Source: Treponemataceae bacterium
Lineage (GTDB): Bacteria; Spirochaetota; Spirochaetia; Treponematales; Treponemataceae
NCBI GenBank assembly: GCA_024697985.1
Contig: JAILRX010000054.1
Span: 1 to 7,023, forward strand
Direction of reading: 5' to 3'
DNA: 7,023 bases
The notes beneath the pieces are model-generated. The model did not search any database, was not told where the DNA came from, and worked only from the letters and a program-made list of their open reading frames with translations. The translations under genes were made by a program, and so were the position numbers. Shown one piece after another: positions 1-6,292 of this stretch (position 1 is its first letter; each line of letters starts with the position of its first letter).

Positions 1-67
1 ATCTTTATTTTCATTCTGAACCTTTTTTTCAGTCAGCTTCAAAAAGGTTCAGAATGAAAATAAAGAT
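1..67. repeat. Perfect 27-bp inverted repeat with 13-base loop at the window edge
   Basis: Positions 1-27 are the exact reverse complement of 41-67, with positions 28-40 as the loop. The right arm encodes the last hydrophobic segment of the minus-strand gene that ends at 29, and the loop holds its TGA stop. The left arm begins at base 1, so the repeat may continue outside the window. Neither strand has a T-run after the second arm and the stem is AT-rich apart from a short CTGAACC core, so it is not a classical intrinsic terminator. It could be the end of an inverted gene duplication, a hairpin at the 3' end of the minus-strand transcript, or a fold-back artefact at a contig end. The repeat itself is certain; its meaning is not. 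Confidence 0.9.
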
Positions 68-352
68 GAATGTTACGAAAAAAAAACTCAAAGAATACTT
101 TGTAAAAGCCTGTTCTTTTTTGAGGAAGTCGGATGAAAACGGGATGAAAAAAACAATGAAATAAAGAGCAATGCCAGTAACCGAACAGAAAATTACGTTG
201 TACAGACTGAATTGATATGAAACCTCATTCTGATTTTTAGAAACCAGCATCGGAGGAAGAATCAAAAGGCAGAAAACAAATATAAATTCTAATATCAGAT
301 AGATAAACTTTAATATATCGTTTTTTGACTGAAAAAAATAATGTTTTCTCAT
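29..352 (-). CDS. Small three-segment integral membrane protein, unrecognised (possibly N-terminal part of a CPBP/CAAX-type protease)
   Basis: This is a 107-residue protein with three strongly hydrophobic segments at about residues 15-36, 49-71 and 86-104, joined by short polar loops. The chosen start is the ATG at 352-350, preceded on the minus strand by AGGA with a 5-base spacer. A start further upstream at 448 would run back through the divergent gene's start and has no such support. I do not recognise the family with certainty. The pattern, with a Leu-Pro-Pro after the first segment, resembles the N-terminal membrane region of CPBP intramembrane proteases, but the glutamate-rich catalytic motifs of that family are absent. 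The gene could therefore be a truncated relative or an unrelated small membrane protein. Its last hydrophobic codons lie in one arm of the inverted repeat at 1-67 and its stop lies in the loop, so the 3' end may be altered. It is transcribed divergently from the PilZ gene. Confidence 0.6.
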   Translation of the reverse strand: MRKHYFFQSKNDILKFIYLILEFIFVFCLLILPPMLVSKNQNEVSYQFSLYNVIFCSVTGIALYFIVFFIPFSSDFLKKEQAFTKYSLSFFFVTFIFIFILNLFEAD

Positions 353-357
353 AAATG

Positions 358-361
358 TCCT
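358..361 (-). promoter_or_regulatory. Ribosome binding site for the minus-strand membrane protein
   Basis: TCCT on the plus strand reads AGGA on the minus strand, five bases before the ATG at 352-350. It decides the 107-residue start over the longer 139-residue reading from 448. Confidence 0.6.
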
Positions 362-398
362 ATTTTCATAAAGCTTAATATAGTATATTATTTTATAC

Positions 399-402
399 GA
401 GG
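399..402 (+). promoter_or_regulatory. Ribosome binding site for the PilZ gene (GTG start)
   Basis: GAGG stands six bases before the GTG at 409-411. It supports the non-ATG start, which is also needed to include the complete N-terminal membrane segment. The next in-frame ATG (residue 42) would lose that segment. Confidence 0.6.
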
Positions 403-408
403 TCTTTT

Positions 409-1524
409 GTGAATACAACACTCTTATCATTTCTAATTCTCCTCGCAATTTTAGGCGTAGTCGCCTTATTCTGTCTTATTTTCAAGGACAAATTAAAGTT
501 TTATATAACAGGTCTTGATTCAGGATTCAAAATGAATGAAATCCGTCTGCTTTGGGGACTTGCAATCCTTACGGACATGGAAGAAACTTCCGCCTTGTTC
601 TGGTCTGTTCCTGCCTTGGACAGAAGTATTTCGTATCTTTTGATGGAAAACAAAAAGAACGGAACAAGCTCCCTTAAAAAGAATCAGGATTTTTTGACAA
701 AATTATATGCATACAGGACAAAGATTCAGCTTAATCCACAGAATGGTCATGGATTGAAGGATACCCGAAGAATCATGCCTGGAACTGACGTCGTAATTTT
801 GATGAAAGCTAAAAACGGCGTCTTTCTTTCAAAGGTAATCCAGGTTGGAAAAGACATCATGATTAGCCTTCCAATTTCCAAAAAGGCCGGAAAATATATC
901 TTTACGGGAGAAACCTGGGAAAAACATCTCATCACCGTTTATTTTATGAGGAAGGATGATGCAGCCTACAGTTTCGAAACGACAGTCCTTTCAAGCGGAA
1001 TGTATGGAGCTGAAATGGTCCTTCATCTAGCGCACTCAGATAAGCTTGTCAGGACTCAGAAACGAAAGTCCGTCAGGGCTCAGTGCAAGATTCCAGCCCA
1101 GATGTACATAATTAAAAACGACCCTTCCGAGATGAAACGAATTTCAACTCAGCCGGGCTTAAAATGCCTTCTTGAAGACATTTCTGAAGACGGTTCGCTC
1201 ATCAGAATTGGCGGTAAGGGCGTAAAAAACCTTCTTGTAAAACTTCAGTTTAAGATTGATGATAATTTAATCGTCATGGGCGGATTTGTGCGCGGAGTAG
1301 AGTTCAACGAGGAGAAAAATCAGTCGTTGATGCACATGGAATGTATTTCGCTCGAACCTGAAATGAGAAACTATATTTTAGGTTTCGTGTATAATGTTCT
1401 TCCACAGTCACAAAAAGATCAGTTTGAGGCAGTCAAAGCTTTGGCCGATAATGAAAGTAAAGAAACTAGCGAACAAACTACGACCAGTGAGAAAGGAGAA
1501 AATAATGAAAATCAACCGAACTAA
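409..1524 (+). CDS. Membrane-anchored PilZ domain protein, YcgR-like, probable c-di-GMP receptor
   Basis: The protein has 371 residues. Residues 4-25 form one N-terminal transmembrane helix followed by a Lys-rich cytoplasmic flank. Residues 40-105 are a mostly helical stretch that I do not recognise. Residues about 112-210 look like the beta-rich YcgR-type N-terminal domain. The PilZ domain follows from about 215 to 330. It keeps both c-di-GMP binding signatures: overlapping RxxxR motifs at R215/R219/R223, and DxSxxG at D257, S259, G262. The last 35 residues are a polar Glu/Thr/Asn tail, likely disordered. PilZ proteins with this layout bind cyclic di-GMP and act on motility, envelope or surface behaviour; the target here cannot be read from sequence. 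The membrane anchor differs from the soluble YcgR flagellar brake. It is first in the operon, starts at GTG with a GAGG site, and its 3' end overlaps the next gene by 20 bases. Confidence 0.88.
   Translation: MNTTLLSFLILLAILGVVALFCLIFKDKLKFYITGLDSGFKMNEIRLLWGLAILTDMEETSALFWSVPALDRSISYLLMENKKNGTSSLKKNQDFLTKLYAYRTKIQLNPQNGHGLKDTRRIMPGTDVVILMKAKNGVFLSKVIQVGKDIMISLPISKKAGKYIFTGETWEKHLITVYFMRKDDAAYSFETTVLSSGMYGAEMVLHLAHSDKLVRTQKRKSVRAQCKIPAQMYIIKNDPSEMKRISTQPGLKCLLEDISEDGSLIRIGGKGVKNLLVKLQFKIDDNLIVMGGFVRGVEFNEEKNQSLMHMECISLEPEMRNYILGFVYNVLPQSQKDQFEAVKALADNESKETSEQTTTSEKGENNENQPN
1494..1498 (+). promoter_or_regulatory. Ribosome binding site inside the PilZ coding end
   Basis: AGGAG with a six-base spacer precedes the ATG at 1505-1507. 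It is the strongest Shine-Dalgarno sequence in the window and lies within the last codons of the PilZ gene. It fixes the start of the exported repeat protein at 1505 rather than at the longer in-frame start at 1394. Confidence 0.8.
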
Positions 1525-2701
1525 AATCAAAAATTTTATTTTACCTGCAATTATTTTTTCTATTTTGATTAATCCAACTTTCAGCCAGGAATCGGATGCT
1601 GATCCTTCGCCATACGGTGAATTTGTAGCAGCAAGCCTTCACGATAAGGTTGCAATCGTTGAAAATGCACAGAATGCAACCCAGCTTTTTTACGAGCAGG
1701 CCCTTTCATTTGTCTATGAAAACAAATCAGTAATCGAAGATTATCCAGACTATTATGTCCTTTTGATTACGACCATCAAAAAACTCAATCACGGTGGAAC
1801 TGAAGGAATTGATGAGCTTTTGCTCCAGATTTACCACGATTTTGAAGATTACAGCGTTAAATTGGCAGTTATCGAAGCTTTTTCTAAAATTGATGTTCAG
1901 AATGAAAGTGTTTACGATTTTGTCATGAGTCTGCTCAACGAAGAAATCAATAAAAAAGAAAATATTTCTGTTGATGTTTTTGTTGCCTGCCTCGAAGCCT
2001 TGGGAAATATCAAGAATTCTGACTGTACAGACTTGATTTTCTCCTTGATGAAGGAAGATTATGCGCCGGAAATCAAAGCAGCCTGCAAGGCAACTCTTTT
2101 TCAGCTGATGGATGACTTTTACACGGCGGCTTCAAACATAATCGACACAGGAACTTTTGAGGACAAAAAGATGATTTTCGAATTGATCAACGAAAATCCA
2201 GAAAAAAACTTAAAATCCACTGCAGAAATTGCTGAAATTTTGCTTTCTGACACAATAATTAAGGTTGAGGAAGATGCAGATTTCCCTGAAGAACAGATTA
2301 AGCTTCAGTTTGATGCATTTGTCTGCCTAAAAAACGCAAAATGGACTAAGGCAACGGATGTGGTTTTGGACTATTTTGAAGTTGCACGAAACGAATTTGA
2401 AAAGAATCTCCTTTCTGAAGATAACTACTGTTTTGTAATCGAAGGCTTGAAGGAGTTTTCTACCAGAAAAACCTGCAAGGTTCTGACGGATTATCTGGCT
2501 TCCCAATACAATCAGACTCTGGAAAATGGTGAATACAACCTCAACGTTCTCCTGTCTGTAATCAACACATTGGGGGATTTAGGAGACAACGACGCTTTTG
2601 ATACGATTCTTTATGTAATGAGTTACAAGGACTATCCAAGAGAATTGATTCAGGCTTCGAATGCTGCTCTGAAAAAATTAAGGTGGGATTTCGACGACTA
2701 A
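1505..2701 (+). CDS. Exported HEAT-like alpha-helical repeat protein
   Basis: The protein has 398 residues. Residues 1-27 are a signal peptide: basic MKINRTKIK, hydrophobic core FILPAIIFSILI, and a likely signal peptidase I site near TFS-Q. The rest is acidic and almost wholly helical, with degenerate helix pairs of HEAT/Armadillo type. The clearest units are around residues 102-145 (AVIEAFSKID), 155-200 (ACLEALGNIK, then KAACKATLFQLM) and 345-392 (SVINTLGDLG, then ASNAALKKLRW). No catalytic motif is visible. Such proteins act as periplasmic scaffolds or protein-binding platforms, so a role in the envelope is inferred. The start is chosen by the AGGAG site and because it opens directly on the signal peptide; the longer reading from 1394 lies over PilZ codons. 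It overlaps the PilZ gene by 20 bases and the ComEC gene by 19. Confidence 0.8.
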   Translation: MKINRTKIKNFILPAIIFSILINPTFSQESDADPSPYGEFVAASLHDKVAIVENAQNATQLFYEQALSFVYENKSVIEDYPDYYVLLITTIKKLNHGGTEGIDELLLQIYHDFEDYSVKLAVIEAFSKIDVQNESVYDFVMSLLNEEINKKENISVDVFVACLEALGNIKNSDCTDLIFSLMKEDYAPEIKAACKATLFQLMDDFYTAASNIIDTGTFEDKKMIFELINENPEKNLKSTAEIAEILLSDTIIKVEEDADFPEEQIKLQFDAFVCLKNAKWTKATDVVLDYFEVARNEFEKNLLSEDNYCFVIEGLKEFSTRKTCKVLTDYLASQYNQTLENGEYNLNVLLSVINTLGDLGDNDAFDTILYVMSYKDYPRELIQASNAALKKLRWDFDD

Positions 2702-3933
2702 AAAAAATCACAGATTCTATCAGTTTGTTTTCAATTGCAGCGCTGGTTTGCGCAATGAGCATCAGTATTTTTTCACTAAAATCACGGGATGCTCATTTTT
2801 TTTCACTTTATCCAAATGATAAGATCGTTCAGGTAAAAGGAACGGTAAAGTCAAATCCAGTAATTAGCGCAAGCAAGAACTTTTACAGATGTGCTTTAGA
2901 AGTCGAAAACTGCTCGACAAAATACGGCTTTTCAACTGCAGGCGGCAAAATCAATCTTTTAATTCCAAAACAATTCGTCGAAGCCCATTATCCAAAAAAA
3001 CTGTATTTCAAATCGAACGTGCCGTGCATCGAAAGCGGTGCGGTTTTGTCCTGCAAAGTTTCATTGATTGATGATGAACAGCGCCTTTTCAAGACAGAAG
3101 AAATTGATTTTATAAGATGGGATAACAGAGTGTCTTTTTTCAGGGCCTTATGCAGAATCAATTTCAAAAGGCTTCTTGCAATGTGGGGAAGTGCCGGAGG
3201 TTTCCTTTTGGCCTTGCTGAGCGCCTCAAAGGAATACACCGAAGATGTGGTTTCTGAAAGTTTCAGGCTTGCCGGATTGAGCCACATCCTTGCGCTTTCT
3301 GGAATGCACGTTTCAATATTTTCTTCAACTTCCGAAAAAGTCTTTAAGTTTACAGGAAAACGCATTACTGAAATTCTATCGCTTTTTTCTGTGATACTTT
3401 TCGTATGGTTTGCAGGTTTTTCTCCATCCCTGACACGTGCGCTTTTAGGATGCCTGATTTCTTTTGTTCTGGGCCTTTTCTGCATAAAAATCAAAAGTCT
3501 TGATACTGTCTGCATAGCTTTTTTAATACAAATCGTAATTTTTCCTTCAGATTTTTCATCTGTCTCTTTTATGCTTTCATATCTTGCACTTTTAGGAATA
3601 ACGTTGATTTCAAATCCTATTTCGAGAATACTTTCGCGATTCATCGGAAACTATCTGGGTAATTCTCTTGCTTCCTCAATCAGTGCCATCAGCTTTACAG
3701 GCTTTCTTTCAGCGAAAATTTTTGGTTTCATCAGCCCGATAGGAATAATTTCATCGATATTTATTTCGCCTTTGGTAACTTGTTTTTTGATTTTAGGCTT
3801 GATTTGCATAATCCTTTCATTAATTTTTCCATTTCTCAGCGTGCCCCTTGGTACTATTCTACAAATATTGTATTATATGATTAAACAGATAAGCATTATT
3901 TTTGCTAAAGTTGATCCAATTTTTATAAATTGA
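2683..3933 (+). CDS. comEC: ComEC/Rec2 family competence protein, short form without the metallo-beta-lactamase domain
   Basis: The protein has 416 residues. One membrane helix lies at about 13-32, then a beta-rich extracytoplasmic region at about 45-135 that fits the OB-like domain of ComEC (KGTVKSNPV and GGKINLLIP strands). The multi-helix Competence domain covers about 160-410. Diagnostic motifs are HILALSGMHV at 201-210 and SPSLTRALLG at 247-256. ComEC forms the inner-membrane channel for single-stranded DNA in natural transformation. Full-length forms usually exceed 600 residues and carry a C-terminal metallo-beta-lactamase domain; here the stop comes straight after the last helix and no HxHxDH motif is seen. 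The GTG start overlaps the preceding gene by 19 bases and lacks a good upstream Shine-Dalgarno, so reinitiation after the upstream stop is likely. Later in-frame starts would cut into the first helix. DNA uptake by this organism is not shown. Confidence 0.85.
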   Translation: MGFRRLKKITDSISLFSIAALVCAMSISIFSLKSRDAHFFSLYPNDKIVQVKGTVKSNPVISASKNFYRCALEVENCSTKYGFSTAGGKINLLIPKQFVEAHYPKKLYFKSNVPCIESGAVLSCKVSLIDDEQRLFKTEEIDFIRWDNRVSFFRALCRINFKRLLAMWGSAGGFLLALLSASKEYTEDVVSESFRLAGLSHILALSGMHVSIFSSTSEKVFKFTGKRITEILSLFSVILFVWFAGFSPSLTRALLGCLISFVLGLFCIKIKSLDTVCIAFLIQIVIFPSDFSSVSFMLSYLALLGITLISNPISRILSRFIGNYLGNSLASSISAISFTGFLSAKIFGFISPIGIISSIFISPLVTCFLILGLICIILSLIFPFLSVPLGTILQILYYMIKQISIIFAKVDPIFIN

Positions 3934-3934
3934 T

Positions 3935-3939
3935 AAGGA
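3935..3939 (+). promoter_or_regulatory. Ribosome binding site deciding the rsmA start
   Basis: AAGGA with a five-base spacer precedes the ATG at 3945-3947. This favours the ATG over the TTG at 3930, which overlaps the ComEC stop codon and would have this site inside its own coding sequence. Confidence 0.75.
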
Positions 3940-3944
3940 TTTCT

Positions 3945-4805
3945 ATGCTACCAAATTATGATTCACCAACCGAATTAAAAGCCATACTTGATTCAAGAGG
4001 CATGGCAATGCAGAAAAAATTCGGTCAGAACTTTTTGATAAATTCCTCGGCAAGGGAAAAACTTGCAGATAGTCTTTCTTTGAAAGAAGGCGAGACTGTA
4101 TGGGAAGTAGGACCCGGTCTTGGTGCATTGACGACAGAAATTCTTAAAAGAAAGGCAAATCTTACAGCCTTTGAAATTGACAGGGGCTTTGTTAATTTTT
4201 TGACAGAAGAAATCAAGCCTGAATTTCCGGATCAATTTAAAATCGTAAGCGGAGACTTTCTTAAAACCTGGAAAAACGAACTTAAGGAAAACGGACAGGG
4301 AAACAAGTTTTTCGGAAACCTCCCTTACAATGTCGCCGCTACAATTATGGCTGATTTAATCAGCAACCAGATTCGTTTTGAAAAATGCGTAATCACCGTG
4401 CAAAAAGAAGTTGCTCAAAGAATCTGTGCAAAAAATGACAGCGAGGACTATTCGTCTTTTTCTGTTCTTTGCCAGTGGGCTTACGACGTTAAACCTTTGA
4501 TGGATTTAGGCTCATCTTCGTTCTGGCCAAAACCAAATGTCAATTCAAGAGCGGTCGTAATGACTAAAAAGATCGATTTTCCTGATTGTGAAAATCCACA
4601 GCTTTTCTTAAAAATGGTAAGAGCTGTCTTTGCAAACAGAAGGAAAACCATCAAAAATAATCTGAATAATCTTACCCAAAATCCTCAAATTACTGATAAA
4701 ATATTGTCTGATGCAGGGATTGAAAGTTCTGTGAGGGCTGAAACACTAGATGTTAAAACTTTGCTGCATCTTTCTGACTGCATCAACAAAGAAGGCATAA
4801 AATGA
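3945..4805 (+). CDS. rsmA: 16S rRNA (adenine1518-N6/adenine1519-N6)-dimethyltransferase RsmA (KsgA)
   Basis: This enzyme uses S-adenosylmethionine to dimethylate two neighbouring adenines in the 3'-terminal hairpin of 16S rRNA, a late checkpoint in 30S assembly; its loss gives kasugamycin resistance in well-studied bacteria. The 286-residue length is typical. Family hallmarks in order: KKFGQNFL at 24-31, the SAM-binding motif EVGPGLGALT at 54-63, FEID at 76-79, GD at 103-104, the catalytic NLPY at 125-128, FWPKPNVNS at 193-201, and the C-terminal FANRRKTIKNNL at 229-240. All key positions look intact. The ATG at 3945 has a clear AAGGA site, 11 bases after the ComEC stop. Its TGA overlaps the next start in an ATGA junction, implying coupled translation. 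Confidence 0.97.
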   Translation: MLPNYDSPTELKAILDSRGMAMQKKFGQNFLINSSAREKLADSLSLKEGETVWEVGPGLGALTTEILKRKANLTAFEIDRGFVNFLTEEIKPEFPDQFKIVSGDFLKTWKNELKENGQGNKFFGNLPYNVAATIMADLISNQIRFEKCVITVQKEVAQRICAKNDSEDYSSFSVLCQWAYDVKPLMDLGSSSFWPKPNVNSRAVVMTKKIDFPDCENPQLFLKMVRAVFANRRKTIKNNLNNLTQNPQITDKILSDAGIESSVRAETLDVKTLLHLSDCINKEGIK

Positions 4806-5548
4806 CAGGTACAATCAGCGAACGAATAGAAAAAGTTCAGGAAAACATTGAAAACGCAGCTGTAAAATGCGGAAGAAATTCATCAGAAATAAAACTGATG
4901 GCTGTAAGTAAGTTCCACAGTGCTGAAGAAATCGAACAATCATACGAGTGCGGACTTAAACTTTTCGGTGAAAACCGGGTTCAGGAAGCAGGCGAAAAAT
5001 TTCCAAAATTGATTGAAACTCATCCTGACATCAACCTTCATCTGATCGGAAGCTTGCAGAGAAACAAAGTAAAGCAGATTTTACCGATAGCAAAATGCAT
5101 TCAGTCTTTGGACAGGCTTGAACTTGCTCAGGAGATTGCAAAAAGAGCAGACAATTTAAGAAACGAATCTGAATCTTTCAAGAATTATTCAATCGAAGTG
5201 CTTTTTGAAATCCACACGGGAGAAGAAAGCAAATCAGGATTTCTTGATGAAACTGAACTTTTAAAGACAATTGATTTTATTCTTGAAACAAATCAAAGAT
5301 TGAATTCCAATCTGATAATTCCAAAAGGCTTTATGACGATGGCACCGTTTACTCAGGATGAAAAGCTGATTCATTCATCATTTGAAAAACTGCGTAATCT
5401 TCGCGATAAAATACAAGCTCAATACAAAATGCTTGATTTGGCAGAACTTTCCATGGGAATGAGCGCGGACTATCAGATTGCAATTGAAGAAGGATCAACC
5501 TTGGTAAGGGTAGGAACCGCAATTTTTGGAGAGAGAATCTATAAATGA
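4802..5548 (+). CDS. yggS: YggS/PROSC family pyridoxal 5'-phosphate-binding protein (PLP homeostasis)
   Basis: The 248-residue protein is a single-domain TIM barrel of alanine racemase N-terminal type. Members bind PLP on a lysine and influence vitamin B6 and amino-acid pools; no catalytic reaction is firmly established for the family. Visible signatures: KLMAVSKFHS at 31-40, with K37 the expected PLP lysine, FGENRVQEA at 55-63, HLIGSLQRNK at 80-89, and the phosphate-binding end SMGMSADYQIAIEEGSTLVR at 217-236 followed by VGTAIFGER. All look intact and the length is slightly above the usual 220-235 residues; the extra residues fall mostly around 115-130 and 160-170. The ATG overlaps the rsmA stop by four bases, with an AAGG site six bases before it, and the gene's own stop overlaps the next start by four bases. 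Confidence 0.95.
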   Translation: MTGTISERIEKVQENIENAAVKCGRNSSEIKLMAVSKFHSAEEIEQSYECGLKLFGENRVQEAGEKFPKLIETHPDINLHLIGSLQRNKVKQILPIAKCIQSLDRLELAQEIAKRADNLRNESESFKNYSIEVLFEIHTGEESKSGFLDETELLKTIDFILETNQRLNSNLIIPKGFMTMAPFTQDEKLIHSSFEKLRNLRDKIQAQYKMLDLAELSMGMSADYQIAIEEGSTLVRVGTAIFGERIYK

Positions 5549-6291
5549 AAAAGAAGTTTCTTGCTGCCTTAATTTTAATATGCTTTTTCTCAACATCAAT
5601 TTTTGCAGCAGGAACTACGTCTTCTACAAGCACAACACCGGAACCATACACTGACGACGAATTTCCGGATTGGGCTAAATATATCCGAAGATTTGAAATC
5701 GTTACTTTGGGTTCTTTGCCTTTTACGACAATGACGGTGACGACAATCTACACTTCGATCAGATACGTTCAAAATGGATTTGATTCAAACTATATTCCAA
5801 ATCCTTTTGCATTTACATCTTCAGAAGCAAACATAGACCAGGATGAGCAGAAACTGGTTTTATATTCGGCAATTGCGACAAGTCTTGTTCTTGGAATAAT
5901 TGATATTTCGATTTATGTCGCGAAAAAAGAAAAGGCAAAAAAGGCTAACAAACAGGTTTTGCCTAATTTCGTTCAGGTTCAGCATTTGGATGAGGAAGGC
6001 AATCTTGTAAACGATTCTGAAACCGAAGAGCAGGCAGAACAGAACAAAAAGCAGAAAAAGAACGCTAAAAAGCTCAAAAATAAAAAAAGCAAAAAGACAG
6101 TCGAAGAAACTTTGGAGCAGGAAGTTGATTCGGAAAATACTTCTGAAGGAACTTCTGTCAACGTCGAAGAAAATGAAAGCACCACCGACGGAGACGAAAT
6201 CACCGCAGGTGAAACCGAAATTACCGCCGACGAAAAACAGACTGACACACTCGTTGAAGATGAAAGCGAAGTTGAGATTCTGATAGAATAA
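5545..6291 (+). CDS. Uncharacterised exported or membrane protein with Lys-rich then Glu-rich tail
   Basis: I do not recognise this 248-residue protein. Residues 1-22 form a signal peptide (MKKKF, hydrophobic core, SIFA-A cleavage site), followed by a Thr/Ser-rich linker at 23-33. Residues 52-75 are a moderately hydrophobic Thr-rich segment and 104-126 a clear transmembrane helix. Immediately after it comes a basic stretch (KKEKAKKANK, 127-136), then a strongly basic block at 168-184 (KKQKKNAKKLKNKKSKK), then an acidic tail from 187 to the end with Glu/Asp/Thr-rich near-repeats such as EITAGETEITADE. The tail is likely disordered. By the positive-inside rule the tail should be cytoplasmic, which fits only if residues 52-75 do not cross the membrane. 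It starts in an ATGA overlap with yggS, with a GGAG stretch about a dozen bases upstream, so it is probably translationally coupled. Function unknown; the aromatic/charged segment 36-50 (DDEFPDWAKYIRRFE) may be its most conserved part. Confidence 0.75.
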   Translation: MKKKFLAALILICFFSTSIFAAGTTSSTSTTPEPYTDDEFPDWAKYIRRFEIVTLGSLPFTTMTVTTIYTSIRYVQNGFDSNYIPNPFAFTSSEANIDQDEQKLVLYSAIATSLVLGIIDISIYVAKKEKAKKANKQVLPNFVQVQHLDEEGNLVNDSETEEQAEQNKKQKKNAKKLKNKKSKKTVEETLEQEVDSENTSEGTSVNVEENESTTDGDEITAGETEITADEKQTDTLVEDESEVEILIE

Positions 6292-6292
6292 T

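Larger units (their letters stand above)
353..408. promoter_or_regulatory. Divergent intergenic promoter region
   Basis: This 56-bp, very AT-rich gap separates two divergent genes and is the only place in the window where the plus-strand cluster could naturally start. For the minus strand, TATACT (complement of 382-387) is a plausible -10 box that would give a leader of roughly 20 bases; TTCACA (complement of 408-413) is a loose -35 but the spacing of 20 is long. For the plus strand, TATATT at 384-389 is the best -10-like hexamer, with no good -35. The two candidate -10 boxes overlap, so the promoters may compete. The boxes are weak matches in AT-rich DNA; the location is more reliable than the exact hexamers. 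Confidence 0.4.

Noticed and set aside
1..67. Intrinsic terminator for the minus-strand gene
   Set aside because: The stem is long but AT-rich and no T-run follows the second arm on either strand; a termination role is possible but not supported.
353..448. Longer N-terminus for the minus-strand membrane protein, starting at 448
   Set aside because: It would overlap the divergent PilZ start and the promoter gap, and its extra 32 residues are not needed; the ATG at 352 has an AGGA site five bases before it.
1394..1504. Longer start for the exported repeat protein at 1394
   Set aside because: The extra residues lie over PilZ codons and would bury the signal peptide; the AGGAG site before 1505 fixes the start.
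2988..3644. 218-codon open frame on the minus strand inside comEC
   Set aside because: It is antisense to well-recognised Competence-domain codons, has no recognisable domain, and is composed like a shadow frame.
5979..6248. Ser/Phe-rich minus-strand open frame
   Set aside because: It is the antisense of the Lys/Glu-rich tail of the plus-strand gene, which automatically gives Phe/Ser-rich codons.
6001..6270. Tandem DNA repeat in the charged tail
   Set aside because: The near-repeats are short and visible only at the amino-acid level; the DNA has no regular period.
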